Source: Aminobacter sp. J41
GTDB taxonomy: Bacteria > Pseudomonadota > Alphaproteobacteria > Rhizobiales > Rhizobiaceae
Length of the DNA stretch: 64,000 bases
NCBI RefSeq assembly: GCF_000526635.1
Contig: NZ_JAGL01000004.1
Span: 1 to 64,000, forward strand
Reading direction: 5' to 3'
Positions 44,301 to 52,773 of the stretch are shown here, piece after piece. How positions within the stretch are numbered: position 1 is the first letter of the stretch; every line of letters starts with the position of its first letter. Below the pieces are notes generated by a model. That model was not told the origin of the DNA and ran no database searches. It was given only the letters and a program-made list of their open reading frames with translations. A program made the position numbers and the translations under genes.

Positions 44301-45698
44301 TTAGTACCGGTAGTGCTCGGGCTTGTACGGGCCTTCCGGCGTGACGCCGATATAGGAAGCCTGTTCCTCGCTCAGCTTGGTCAGCTTCGCGCCGACGCGA
44401 TCAAGGTGCAGGCGGGCGACCTTCTCATCGAGGTGCTTCGGCAGCACGTAGACCTCGTTCTTGTACTCGCTGCCGCGGGTGAACAGCTCGATCTGCGCCA
44501 ACACCTGGTTGGTGAAGGAGGCCGACATCACGAAGCTCGGGTGGCCGGTGGCGTTGCCGAGGTTCAGCAGGCGGCCTTCGGACAGAAGGATGATGCGCTT
44601 GTTGTCCGGGAACTCGATCAGGTCGACCTGCGGCTTGATGTTGGTCCACTTCAGGTTGCGCAGGGCGTCGACCTGAATCTCGTTGTCGAAGTGGCCGATG
44701 TTGCCGACGATCGCCATGTCCTTGAACAGGCGCATGTGCTCGAGGGTGACGACGTCCTTGTTGCCGGTCGCGGTGATGATGATGTCAGCAGTCGGCGCAG
44801 CTTCCTCGAGGGTCACGACCTCGAAACCGTCCATTGCAGCCTGCAGGGCGCAGATCGGGTCGACCTCGGTGACCTTGACGCGGGCGCCGGCGCCGCGCAG
44901 CGACGCTGCCGAGCCCTTGCCCACATCGCCATAGCCGCAGACGATCGCGACCTTGCCGGCCATCATGGTGTCGGTCGCGCGGCGGATACCGTCGACGAGC
45001 GATTCCTTGCAGCCGTACTTGTTGTCGAACTTCGACTTGGTGACGGAGTCGTTGACGTTGATTGCCGGGAAGGGCAGCAGGCCCTTCTTCTGCAGCTGGT
45101 AGAGGCGGTTCACGCCGGTGGTGGTCTCCTCGGTGACGCCGCGGATCGCTTCGCGCTGTTTGGTGAAGAAGCCCGGGGTCTCCTTCATGCGCTTCCTGAT
45201 CTGCTCGAAGAAGATAGTCTCTTCCTCGTTGCCCGGATTGGACAGAACGTCCTCGCCTGCTTCGGCGCGCGCGCCGGTCAGGATGTACATGGTGGCGTCG
45301 CCGCCGTCGTCGAGGATCATGTTCGACACGCCGCCGTCGGCCCACTGGAAGATGCGGTCGGTGTAGGACCAGTACTCCTCAAGGGTCTCGCCCTTGACGG
45401 CGAAGACCGGCGTGCCGGTCGCGGCGATCGCGGCAGCGGCGTGGTCCTGCGTCGAGAAGATGTTGCACGATGCCCAGCGGACATCGGCGCCAAGTTCCTT
45501 CAGAGTCTCGATCAGAACCGCCGTCTGGATCGTCATGTGCAGCGAGCCGCTGATGCGCGCACCCTTGAGCGGCTTCGACGAGCCGAACTCGGCGCGGCAG
45601 GCCATCAGGCCCGGCATCTCGGTCTCGGCGATGTCCAGTTCCTTGCGGCCCCAGTCGGCCAGCGAAATGTCGGCTACGATGTAGTCCTGCCCGCTCAT
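44301..45698 (-). CDS. ahcY: Adenosylhomocysteinase
   Basis: A 465-residue cytoplasmic enzyme that splits S-adenosylhomocysteine into adenosine and homocysteine, restoring SAM-dependent methylation. Signatures are [40 protein letters not shown] and the NAD-binding loop [16 protein letters not shown]; the C-terminal KPEHYRY is invariant in the family. Length is normal for the bacterial form. A 16-bp palindrome lies about 105-120 bp upstream of the start and a strong terminator follows the gene. Confidence 0.98.
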   Translation of the reverse strand: MSGQDYIVADISLADWGRKELDIAETEMPGLMACRAEFGSSKPLKGARISGSLHMTIQTAVLIETLKELGADVRWASCNIFSTQDHAAAAIAATGTPVFAVKGETLEEYWSYTDRIFQWADGGVSNMILDDGGDATMYILTGARAEAGEDVLSNPGNEEETIFFEQIRKRMKETPGFFTKQREAIRGVTEETTTGVNRLYQLQKKGLLPFPAINVNDSVTKSKFDNKYGCKESLVDGIRRATDTMMAGKVAIVCGYGDVGKGSAASLRGAGARVKVTEVDPICALQAAMDGFEVVTLEEAAPTADIIITATGNKDVVTLEHMRLFKDMAIVGNIGHFDNEIQVDALRNLKWTNIKPQVDLIEFPDNKRIILLSEGRLLNLGNATGHPSFVMSASFTNQVLAQIELFTRGSEYKNEVYVLPKHLDEKVARLHLDRVGAKLTKLSEEQASYIGVTPEGPYKPEHYRY

Positions 45699-45801
45699 GC
45701 GTGTGCTCCGTAATGTTCCGACCGGCGAGGCCGGATGTCTGGATTTTGACGTGTGTATCGGAGCGGTGCCTAGCAGAAAGCCGGGAACGGGGCAACATCA
45801 C

Positions 45802-45817
45802 ATAAAGAAGTCTTTAT
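45802..45817. promoter_or_regulatory. Palindromic operator candidate upstream of ahcY
   Basis: ATAAAGA-AG-TCTTTAT is a perfect 7+2+7 palindrome in an otherwise GC-rich gap between the HPr gene and ahcY. ArsR-type SahR regulators control ahcY and methionine-cycle genes in many Proteobacteria through AT-rich palindromes with an AAGA/TCTT core. I infer such a site here; the regulator gene is not in the window. Confidence 0.55.
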
Positions 45818-45827
45818 ATCGAGGCGG

Positions 45828-46109
45828 CTAGCACTCTTCGCCGAAGCGGTCGCCGATGAGCTTTTCGAGAGCTTCCATCACCTCGGCCGCCTGCGGGCCC
45901 TGCGCGCTGACGGTGATGCCGCAGCCGGGGCTGGCGGCCAGCATCATCAGGCCCATGATGGAGGTGCCGCCGACGCTGACACCGTCCTTCTCGACGGTCA
46001 CGTTGGCGTCATACTCGCCGACGAGCTGGACGAACTTGGCCGAAGCGCGGGCGTGAAGGCCCCGCCTGTTGATGATCATCATCTCCTTGCGGAGCACGCC
46101 CTCAGTCAT
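45828..46109 (-). CDS. HPr-type phosphocarrier protein
   Basis: A 93-residue PTS phosphocarrier. The phosphorylated histidine is His18 in NRRGLHARASAKFVQLV, and the HPr-kinase serine region is VGGTSIMGLMMLAA. With EIIA-Man, it belongs to the incomplete regulatory PTS (PTS-Ntr) of alphaproteobacteria, which has no sugar permease and senses nitrogen/carbon status. Its ATG overlaps the EIIA stop. The HPr kinase gene that usually lies upstream is absent here. Confidence 0.95.
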   Translation of the reverse strand: MTEGVLRKEMMIINRRGLHARASAKFVQLVGEYDANVTVEKDGVSVGGTSIMGLMMLAASPGCGITVSAQGPQAAEVMEALEKLIGDRFGEEC

Positions 46110-46507
46110 TTTCCGCTCAGAACCTGGCTCGCCACGTTGATGTATTTGCGTCCGGCGACCTGCGCCTCCTGCAGGGCCGCCGCCATGTCGTCGCCGAGGC
46201 GCACGCTGGAGAGCTTGATCAGCATCGGCAGGTTGACGCCGGCGATGACCTCGACCTTGCCGGGGCTCATCACGGATATCGCAAGGTTCGACGGCGTGCC
46301 GCCGAACATGTCGGTGAGAATGATGACGCCGGCACCGGTGTCGGCGCGCGATACCGCATCGACAATGTCATTGCGGCGCTTTTCCATATCGTCGTCAGCG
46401 CCGATGCAGACGGTTTCGAAATTCTGCTGCGGGCCGACCACGTGCTCGACAGCGAGACGGAACTCCTCGGCAAGACCGCCGTGGGTGACAAGAACGATAC
46501 CGATCAT
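46106..46507 (-). CDS. PTS EIIA component, mannose/fructose type (ManX/EIIA-Man)
   Basis: A 133-residue cytoplasmic protein starting MIGIVLVTHGGLAEEFRLAV, with the phosphorylated His9, followed by GVIILTDMFGGTPSNLAI, the EIIA-Man signature. It accepts phosphate from HPr and acts as a regulator rather than in transport, since no EIIB, C or D gene is present. In Rhizobiales it normally follows hprK; here 340 bp of intergenic DNA and an unrelated gene lie upstream. Confidence 0.95.
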   Translation of the reverse strand: MIGIVLVTHGGLAEEFRLAVEHVVGPQQNFETVCIGADDDMEKRRNDIVDAVSRADTGAGVIILTDMFGGTPSNLAISVMSPGKVEVIAGVNLPMLIKLSSVRLGDDMAAALQEAQVAGRKYINVASQVLSGK

Positions 46508-46846
46508 GCTTGAGCCCGATACGCAGGCGCCGATTTAAGCGGGTCGCAGGCGAAGTCCACGCCCTCACATTCACAACATCCGCTCACAGACCACTCCGTC
46601 GAACAACCACCCTGAGGCCTCTCAAGCGTCAGGGAGCGCTATCTTGTCAACGGGCAGACGGTTTACAAGCCGAAAAATACCACCGAAATGGCCAAATTGC
46701 CGCAGAGCGACGCATTTCCGGCCGAGATGGGATCAAATTCCGCACTTTTCACGGCGGAGTTTGCCTCCGCATTGACTAAACTCAATTGAGTTTCCGCCCG
46801 GTCTGCCATTATTGCTAGCTAACTAATACGTGAAATAGGTGGGACC
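46508..46846. other. Divergent intergenic region between EIIA and the HpaR-like gene
   Basis: About 340 bases with no supported gene. It holds promoters for both neighbours and a perfect 16-bp palindrome (listed separately). A half-site CTAATACGT at about 46823-46831 resembles the centre of the palindrome found upstream of the FAH gene. Confidence 0.5.
46778..46793. promoter_or_regulatory. Perfect palindrome upstream of the HpaR-like regulator
   Basis: AAACTCAATTGAGTTT is a perfect 16-bp palindrome 54 bp before the GTG start of the regulator gene. A TTGACT hexamer directly precedes it (46772-46777) and could be a -35 box. The arrangement fits binding of a dimeric repressor such as a MarR protein; this is inference. 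Confidence 0.5.
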
Positions 46847-47398
46847 GTGACGAGCGCGAAGGCTGGCGTGAATGTGAAACTCAGGAGTTTTTCCCGCTCG
46901 TTGCCGATGTCTCTGCTTCTGGCGCGCGAGGCCGTCATGACGCGGTTCAGGCCGGCGCTGAAGCTGTTTAACATCACCGAACAGCAGTGGCGTGTGCTGC
47001 GGGCGCTCTCCTCGGTCAAGGAGATCGAGGTGATGGAACTCGCCAAGGCAACGTCGCTACTGGCGCCATCGCTTTCGCGTATCCTGCGGGACATGGAAGA
47101 GCGCGGGCTGGTCGAGCGCCGCCAGGTGCCCGACGACCTGCGCCGTTCGCTGATCTCGATCAGCGAGGACGGCGTCAAGCTGATCGACGCGGTCGCGCCC
47201 TATTCGGAAAGCATCTATCAGGAAATCACCGAAACCGTCGGCCGCGACAAGATGGATCTCCTGCAGCAGCTCTGCAGGGACGTCGTCACCTCGCTCTCGC
47301 AGCTGCCCGCCACCGACTATACGGGCGTCGAGCTCGACGCGGACATCCTGCGCATCGTCGGCGACAGCACCCGGGGCCGTCCACGCCTCGAAGACTAA
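46847..47398 (+). CDS. MarR/HpaR-type repressor of an aromatic pathway
   Basis: A 183-residue winged-helix protein. It starts near LRSFSRSLPMSLLLAREAVM, which is characteristic of the HpaR (homoprotocatechuate operon regulator) group, and continues NITEQQWRVLRALSSVKEIE, LLAPSLSRILRDMEERGLVE and the wing RRQVPDDLRRSLISISEDG. It probably represses the downstream catabolic operon until an aromatic ligand binds. The GTG start is the only good choice before the conserved region. Palindromes lie before this gene and before the next one. Confidence 0.88.
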   Translation: MTSAKAGVNVKLRSFSRSLPMSLLLAREAVMTRFRPALKLFNITEQQWRVLRALSSVKEIEVMELAKATSLLAPSLSRILRDMEERGLVERRQVPDDLRRSLISISEDGVKLIDAVAPYSESIYQEITETVGRDKMDLLQQLCRDVVTSLSQLPATDYTGVELDADILRIVGDSTRGRPRLED

Positions 47399-47444
47399 CC
47401 TTCGCGCGCGTCATCGATATTGACAGCGCGAACTCCACCGGTTT

Positions 47445-47462
47445 TAATTAACGTATTAATTA
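47445..47462. promoter_or_regulatory. Palindromic operator candidate before the FAH gene
   Basis: TAATTAA-CGTA-TTAATTA has perfect 7-bp arms around a 4-bp centre, in a 75-bp gap directly upstream of the ribosome binding site of the FAH gene. Such AT-rich symmetry is unusual in this GC-rich DNA. It is the most likely binding site for the HpaR-like protein encoded just upstream. Confidence 0.6.
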
Positions 47463-47473
47463 CCGGAGGAAAC

Positions 47474-48442
47474 ATGCGGCTTGCAAGCTTTGCCCACAAC
47501 GGGAAGGACCGGATCGGATTCGAGATCGACGGCCTCCTGTACGACCTCAACGACGCGCTGAAGGCGGCCGGCGAGGACGTTTCCTATTCGACCATGATCG
47601 CGCTGATTGAGGATGGCGCGCGCGGGCGGCAGGCCGCGGATGCAGCATTCCGCCATGTTCTGGACAAGCGGGATGCGATCGCCGGCGTCCCGGCCTCAGA
47701 CGTGCGTTGGCATCCGCCGGTGCGAAAGCCGTACAAGATCTGCGGCGTTGCGATGAACAATTCGGCGAGCGATGCCCGCAAGATCAGCGCGCCAGACCAT
47801 CCGCTGTTTTTTCTTAAGCCTGCTTCCTGCCTTGTCGGCCACAACGAGCCGATCGTGGTGAAGGATTATTACGGCAGCGTGCATCCGGAGCCGGAGCTTG
47901 CAGTCGTGATCGCGAAGGACTGCAAGGACGTCGCCGTCGAGGACGCGATGGACTGCGTGTTCGGCTACACCATCCTCAACGACATGACTGGCAACGGCAT
48001 GCGCGCGCAGGACATGGTTCATTACTACGCGCTCTACCCGTCGAAGGAGAACCCGGACGTCGTCGAGAAGCGCGAGCAGCACCTTTCCTACACCGCCCGC
48101 TACAAGGGCACCGACACCTTCGGGCCTATGGGGCCGTATCTGGTGACGAAGGATGAGGTGCCGGACCCGCACACGCTCGACGTTCGTGCCTGGCACAAGG
48201 ACGAGATCATCGCTGAGGACTCGACCGCCTACTACACCTACTCGGTCCCGGAGATCATCGCCTTCATCACCCGCTACCACACGCTGTGGGCCGGCGACGT
48301 CATCTCAATGGGCACGGCTTTCCGTCCGAGCGCTGGAGGCAAGCGCAGCCTGCATCTTGCCAACATCACCGAGCTTGGCGGGCCGGTCAGCGTCGAGATC
48401 ACCGGCCTTGGCCGGCTCGATAATCCGGTCGTGAAGGTCTAG
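47474..48442 (+). CDS. Fumarylacetoacetate hydrolase (FAH) family protein
   Basis: A 322-residue enzyme with an N-terminal domain (MRLASFAHNGKDRIGFEIDG) and the FAH catalytic domain: VHPEPELAVVIAKDCKDV holds the metal-binding glutamates and GYTILNDMTGNGMRAQD the aspartate. The C-terminus (LWAGDVISMGTAFRPSAGG) corresponds to the GDxIxxGTP-type loop. Members hydrolyse C-C bonds or act as hydratases, decarboxylases or isomerases on meta-cleavage products. GGAGGA precedes the ATG. It likely processes the LigAB product, but the exact step is unknown. Confidence 0.88.
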   Translation: MRLASFAHNGKDRIGFEIDGLLYDLNDALKAAGEDVSYSTMIALIEDGARGRQAADAAFRHVLDKRDAIAGVPASDVRWHPPVRKPYKICGVAMNNSASDARKISAPDHPLFFLKPASCLVGHNEPIVVKDYYGSVHPEPELAVVIAKDCKDVAVEDAMDCVFGYTILNDMTGNGMRAQDMVHYYALYPSKENPDVVEKREQHLSYTARYKGTDTFGPMGPYLVTKDEVPDPHTLDVRAWHKDEIIAEDSTAYYTYSVPEIIAFITRYHTLWAGDVISMGTAFRPSAGGKRSLHLANITELGGPVSVEITGLGRLDNPVVKV

Positions 48443-48448
48443 CTGGTC

Positions 48449-48904
48449 ATGATGGGGAGGATCGAAGACCGGCTGGCCATTCGCGAACTGAACGACGCGT
48501 TTGCGCACGCGCTCGACCACGGCAAGCTCGACCTGTTCGTGTCGCTGTTTACCTACGACGTGTTCTACCGCAACGGCGAGCGGCGCCTGAACGGGCGGCA
48601 GGAACTGGAGGAGTTCTTCCGCGCCCGTGCCGCGAGCGGCAGGCTGTCGCGCCATTTCTACAGCGGGCTGGTGCTGGAATTTACCGGCCCGGACGAGGCA
48701 ACCGGCCACAGCAGCTGGCTGACCTTTGCGGGAAGCGGCGAGCCGCCGATCGAGGGAACCGAACCCTTCGTCATCGGTGACGTCCGCGACAGCTATCGGC
48801 GCGACGCCGACGGGTGCTGGCAGTTCGCCGCGCGCGAGATTGACGCCGTCTTCGTCAACAAGGCGATCAAGCCGCTGCCCACTAGTTTTGGGAAGCCGAC
48901 ATGA
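48449..48904 (+). CDS. NTF2-like (SnoaL-type) protein
   Basis: A 151-residue protein of the cone-shaped NTF2 fold. It contains RLAIRELNDAFAHALDHGKL, LFVSLFTYDVFYRNGERRLN and a final AAREIDAVFVNKAIKPLP. The ELNDAFAHALD..D..L.L helix is typical of SnoaL_4/nuclear transport factor 2-like members in aromatic pathways and of ring-hydroxylating oxygenase beta subunits, but no alpha subunit is present. It may act as an isomerase or dehydratase. It overlaps the next gene by 4 bases. Confidence 0.8.
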   Translation: MMGRIEDRLAIRELNDAFAHALDHGKLDLFVSLFTYDVFYRNGERRLNGRQELEEFFRARAASGRLSRHFYSGLVLEFTGPDEATGHSSWLTFAGSGEPPIEGTEPFVIGDVRDSYRRDADGCWQFAAREIDAVFVNKAIKPLPTSFGKPT

Positions 48905-49701
48905 GCACGCGCGCCGGCAAATGTCCGGTCGACAATGGCGAGGTCCCCTTTGAGGTCGCGGGCGAAGGCCCCGCGCTTGTCCTCATTCACGGCTTCTCGC
49001 TCGATATGCGCATGTGGCGGCCGCAATTCGAGGCCCTGGCAGCCGATTTCAAGGTTGTCCGCTACGACCTGCGCGGTTTCGGCCGTTCCAGCGCGCCCAG
49101 CGCCGAATACGATCATTGCGCTGACCTCGCGCGGCTTCTCGAGCATCTCGGGATCGACCGGCCGCTGCTGGTTGGCCTGTCACTCGGCGCGAACATCGCC
49201 CTGCGCTACGCGACGCTCTGCCCCGAGAACGTACACGGGCTGGTGCTGGCATCGCCCGGCCTTCCCGGCCATGCCTGGAAGGAAATGCGCCCGCCGGAAG
49301 CGGCACTCGCCCGTGCCCGCGCCCATGGCGTCGAGGCGGCAAAGCAATTCTGGCTCGGGCATGAGATGTTTGCCTCGCTCGGCGACTATCCGCAGGCGAA
49401 GGCAGAAGTTGCAGAGATCGTCGCTGATTACAGCGGCTGGCACTGGCGCGAGACGGACATGCAGGCGCCCGCAGAGCCGATTATCCCGCAGCTTGAACAT
49501 ATCCGCGCGCCGGCGCTGGTCATCAGCGGCGACCGCGACGTTGCCGGCTATCGCGAGATCGCGCAGCGCATTGCAGATTCCGTTCCGGGCGCTTCGCTGC
49601 TGCGGCTGGAAACGGCCGGCCACATGCTTAACCTTGAGCAGCCGGAAATCTTCACGGATGCGGTTCGCCGTTTCGCGGCGAGCCAGATGCTGGAGGCATG
49701 A
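48901..49701 (+). CDS. Alpha/beta hydrolase, meta-cleavage or enol-lactonase type
   Basis: A 266-residue hydrolase with LVLIHGFSLDMRMWRPQFEA (oxyanion region), nucleophile elbow LLVGLSLGANIALRYA, acid VISGDRDVAGY and catalytic histidine TAGHMLNLEQP. It resembles 3-oxoadipate enol-lactonases and MhpC-type hydrolases. Within this operon it would act on the ring-opened product or a lactone. It overlaps both neighbours by 4 bases, so the operon is tightly packed. Confidence 0.88.
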   Translation: MSTRAGKCPVDNGEVPFEVAGEGPALVLIHGFSLDMRMWRPQFEALAADFKVVRYDLRGFGRSSAPSAEYDHCADLARLLEHLGIDRPLLVGLSLGANIALRYATLCPENVHGLVLASPGLPGHAWKEMRPPEAALARARAHGVEAAKQFWLGHEMFASLGDYPQAKAEVAEIVADYSGWHWRETDMQAPAEPIIPQLEHIRAPALVISGDRDVAGYREIAQRIADSVPGASLLRLETAGHMLNLEQPEIFTDAVRRFAASQMLEA

Positions 49702-50084
49702 GAACGATGAGCAATTCGATCCCGTTCAACCTCGATCCGCCAGGCACGTATATCTACACCGGCGAGATGGCGACTAAAGGCTACAAGCTGACGCGCTTCG
49801 GCCTCAGCCTGCGCCGCCCGGAAAATCGCGAAAAGTTTCTCGCCGACGAGGAAGGCTACATGCGCGGCGCCGGCCTCAGCGATGAGGAGATCGCGCTGGT
49901 CAAGGCACGCGACTGGACCGGGCTCCTCAAGGCGGGCGGCCATCTGCAGGCGATGCTGAAGGTCGCGGCGACCGTCGGCCAGAACCTCTGGCACATCGGC
50001 GCGCACAATGCCGACATGGAGGTTGAGGAACTGATGCAGCTTTGCCCGCGCAGGGTCAGCGCGCTTCCGGGGGGAGAAGACTGA
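49698..50084 (+). CDS. LigA-type extradiol dioxygenase alpha subunit
   Basis: A 128-residue small subunit of a class III extradiol dioxygenase. It contains GTYIYTGEMATKGYKLTRF, LRRPENREKFLADEEGYM and GGHLQAMLKVAATVGQNLW. LigA covers the active site of LigB in protocatechuate 4,5-dioxygenase. The ATG at 49698 overlaps the hydrolase stop; an ATG three codons later is equally possible. It ends in TGATG overlap with the catalytic subunit. Confidence 0.9.
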   Translation: MRTMSNSIPFNLDPPGTYIYTGEMATKGYKLTRFGLSLRRPENREKFLADEEGYMRGAGLSDEEIALVKARDWTGLLKAGGHLQAMLKVAATVGQNLWHIGAHNADMEVEELMQLCPRRVSALPGGED

Positions 50085-50926
50085 TGGCGAAGATTATCGG
50101 CGGATTCGCGATTTCGCACACGCCCTCAATGGGGATCGAATACGACAAGGGCATGGCGAACGGCTTCAGCCCGCGCTGGCAGCCCTGGTTCGACGGCACC
50201 CGGCCGATGAAAGAGTGGCTGGCGAAGATGCAGCCCGACCGCATGGTGATCGTCTACAACGACCACCTCAACCACTTCGACTTCGACGCCTATCCGACGC
50301 TGGCGATCGGCATCGCGCCCGAGTTCCGGCAGGCGGATGAAGGCTGGGGCCTGCGTCCGTTCCCGAGCCTCGTCGGCGATACCGACCTTGGCTGGCACCT
50401 GACCAACAAGCTGGTGCGCGATGGCGGGTACGACCTCACGGTCTGCCAGGACCTCGCCATCGACCACGGCATCTATTCGTGGATGCCGTATCTCAAGGAC
50501 ACGCCGTGGGACACGCCCATCGTGCCGATCGCGATCAACATGGTGCGTCACCCGATCCCGACTTCACAGCGGCTGCACAATTTCGGCAAGTCGATCCGCG
50601 CGGCGATCGAGAGCTTCCCGGGCGACGACCGCATCCTCGTCGTCGCGACCGGCGGCATGTCGCACCAGATCAGCGGCGCGCGCTTCGGCATCGCCAACGA
50701 AAAGCTCGACCGCTACTTCCTGTCCAAGCTGAAGGACGAGGTCCAGGAGCTGGTCGACCTGCCGCAGGAGGAGCTGATGCGTCTTGGCGGTACCGAGGCA
50801 GCCGAACTTGCGATCTGGTTCGCGATGCGCGGCGCGCTGTCCGACAATATCGACGAGGTCTACAGCTACTACACCTTCCCGGCGATAACCGGCTGCGGCG
50901 TGATCGCCTTCGAGGAGCGGAGCTGA
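50084..50926 (+). CDS. LigB-type extradiol dioxygenase catalytic beta subunit
   Basis: A 280-residue iron-dependent ring-cleavage subunit. The N-terminal FAISHTPSMGIEYDKG supplies the first iron-binding histidine, VYNDHLNHFDFDAYPTLAIG the second, and the end TEAAELAIWFAMRGALSDNI is typical of LigB. VATGGMSHQISGARFG and DLAIDHGIYSWMPYL hold further active-site histidines. It opens a catechol-type ring with O2 at a bond next to the diol. The absence of LigC, I, J and K homologues means protocatechuate is not assured as substrate. Confidence 0.92.
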   Translation: MAKIIGGFAISHTPSMGIEYDKGMANGFSPRWQPWFDGTRPMKEWLAKMQPDRMVIVYNDHLNHFDFDAYPTLAIGIAPEFRQADEGWGLRPFPSLVGDTDLGWHLTNKLVRDGGYDLTVCQDLAIDHGIYSWMPYLKDTPWDTPIVPIAINMVRHPIPTSQRLHNFGKSIRAAIESFPGDDRILVVATGGMSHQISGARFGIANEKLDRYFLSKLKDEVQELVDLPQEELMRLGGTEAAELAIWFAMRGALSDNIDEVYSYYTFPAITGCGVIAFEERS

Positions 50927-51168
50927 TCTCCGGAGAAGTCTTCCGCATCTTCTGGATGCATACTGCGACGTTGCGCCACTATTCTGATGCATTGATCCAT
51001 GCGTCTTAGAAGCTGGCGCAACTGTTCTCTCCCGACTATAAACGGGCTGAACGGCGATTTCCGCCGCCCGCCAGTCCGGCCAGCGAGGAGGCTGTCCCGG
51101 ATCAGCTGACATCGTTGGCATGACCGTGCGCACCAGCCGTCACGGTTGTCTTTTGGGAGGAAGACCGC

Positions 51169-52164
51169 ATGCGCAATTTTGCAAAGAACCTTGGCCGTAC
51201 CGCGCTCGTCGTGACGGCGATGACGCTTGGCCTCAGCTTCGGCGCGAAGGCCGAGCAGGAAATCAAGATCGGCTACGCGCTGGCGACGACGTCGCACTAC
51301 GGCGTTGCCGCCAACAATTGGCAGGAAGTCGTCGAGAGCGGCACCGACAAGCGCTTCGTGTTCCGTCACTTCCCCTCCTCTGGCCTTGGCGGCGAGCGCG
51401 AGGTTCTAGAGGGCCTGCAGATCGGCACGGTCGAAGCGACCATCGTTTCCTCCGGCACGCTCTCCAACTTCGTCCCCGAAGCCGGCGTCTTCGACATTCC
51501 GTTCCTGTTCCGCGACCTTGCCCATGCCCGCGGCGTGCTCGATGGCCCGATTGGCCAGGAGATCCTCGGCAAGTTCGAGAGCGCGAACCTGATCGCACTT
51601 GCCTGGGGCGAGCAGGGCTTCCGCCATATCACCAACAACCGCAATGCGATCGAGAAGCCGGATGACGTCGCCGGCCTGAAGCTGCGGACGATGGAAAACC
51701 CGATCCACATCACCGCTTTCAACACGCTTGGTGCTGCTCCGACGCCGATGGCCTGGCCGGAGGTGATCGGCGCGCTGCAGCAGGGCACCATCGACGGCCA
51801 GGAGAACCCGCTGTCGGTGATTACCTCGGCGAAGCTGTCGGAAGTGCAGAAGCACCTCACCGTCTCCGGCCACGTCTATTCGCCGGCGATGCTGCTGGTC
51901 TCGCCGGATCTCTGGAACAGCCTGTCCGATGAGGACAAGGAAGTGTTCAAGAAGGGCGCTGCCGAGGCGGTCGTTGCCATGCGCGCCTTCGTCGATGACG
52001 TCGAGAAGTCCGGCGTCGAGCAGCTGAAGAAGGAAGGCATGACAGTCGGCGAGCTTACGGCCGAGCAGAAGGCCGAGTTCCAGAAGGCGCTCGCTCCCGC
52101 CTATGAGGAATACTACAAGACCTACGGCAAGGAACTGATCGACGGCATCATCGCGGCCAAGTGA
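51169..52164 (+). CDS. TRAP transporter substrate-binding protein (DctP-like)
   Basis: A 331-residue periplasmic receptor with a signal peptide (about residues 1-28, ending GAKA). The mature part has IKIGYALATTSHYGVAANNW, FPSSGLGGEREVLEGLQIGT, LKLRTMENPIHITAFNTLGA with the substrate arginine, and ALQQGTIDGQENPLSVI, a DctP signature. It likely binds an aromatic or other organic acid that feeds the LigAB operon upstream. A 240-bp gap separates it from ligB. Confidence 0.93.
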   Translation: MRNFAKNLGRTALVVTAMTLGLSFGAKAEQEIKIGYALATTSHYGVAANNWQEVVESGTDKRFVFRHFPSSGLGGEREVLEGLQIGTVEATIVSSGTLSNFVPEAGVFDIPFLFRDLAHARGVLDGPIGQEILGKFESANLIALAWGEQGFRHITNNRNAIEKPDDVAGLKLRTMENPIHITAFNTLGAAPTPMAWPEVIGALQQGTIDGQENPLSVITSAKLSEVQKHLTVSGHVYSPAMLLVSPDLWNSLSDEDKEVFKKGAAEAVVAMRAFVDDVEKSGVEQLKKEGMTVGELTAEQKAEFQKALAPAYEEYYKTYGKELIDGIIAAK

Positions 52165-52193
52165 CCGCGCCGTCCAAAACACCTGAACTGGCG

Positions 52194-52212
52194 GGCCGGC
52201 GTCATGCCGGCC
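52194..52212 (+). promoter_or_regulatory. Stem-loop between TRAP receptor and DctQ genes
   Basis: GGCCGGC, a 5-base loop and GCCGGCC form a perfect stem with no following T tract. Such hairpins after a receptor gene often stabilise its mRNA and lower downstream expression, giving more receptor than membrane subunits. Confidence 0.6.
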
Positions 52213-52237
52213 TTGCCGACTGAGGAGGGCACTTTCC

Positions 52238-52753
52238 TTGCAAAAGCTTGAGAACGCCTTCGTCGAGGCCAACAAGTGGGCGCTGATCCTGCTGCTGGGC
52301 GCCATGTCTTGCATCGTCTTCGCCAATGTGACGCTGCGCTACACGACGAATTACTCGATCTACTGGGCCGAGGAAGTCGCCCGCTACATGATGATCTGGC
52401 TGACGTTCCTTGGTGCGGGCCTGACCCTTCGCTATGGCGGGCACGTCGCGATCACCAACCTGATGGAGATCATGCCGACGCAGAAGCAGCGCCTGCTGCG
52501 CGGCTTCATCGTCATCTGCCTGATCGCCTTCTTCGCGGTGATGATCTGGGTCGGCTACGGCTATGCGATGCGCATGCGCTTCCAGATGACACCGGCGACC
52601 CGCATCCCGTTTGCCTATGTCTACGCGGCGATGCCGGTAGGTTTCGCCCTTCTCATCATCCATCTCCTCCTCGTCGTGCGCAGCTATGTCCGCGACAACC
52701 GCTTCGAGGAAACCACCGAGGCCGGCGATATTGCTGGCAGCCTGAGCGCATGA
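52238..52753 (+). CDS. TRAP transporter small membrane subunit (DctQ-like)
   Basis: A 171-residue inner-membrane protein with four hydrophobic segments. IYWAEEVARYMMIWLTFLGA is the DctQ signature, followed by GHVAITNLMEIMPTQKQRL. The TTG start at 52238 gives the normal length and follows GGAGGG. It pairs with DctM, 20 bp downstream. Confidence 0.92.
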   Translation: MQKLENAFVEANKWALILLLGAMSCIVFANVTLRYTTNYSIYWAEEVARYMMIWLTFLGAGLTLRYGGHVAITNLMEIMPTQKQRLLRGFIVICLIAFFAVMIWVGYGYAMRMRFQMTPATRIPFAYVYAAMPVGFALLIIHLLLVVRSYVRDNRFEETTEAGDIAGSLSA

Positions 52754-52773
52754 TGCCAACGGAGTAGGATCAC

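Noticed and set aside
45699-45830. A SAM or SAH riboswitch upstream of ahcY
   Set aside because: The 129-bp gap shows a short palindrome but none of the conserved riboswitch core sequences that I know.
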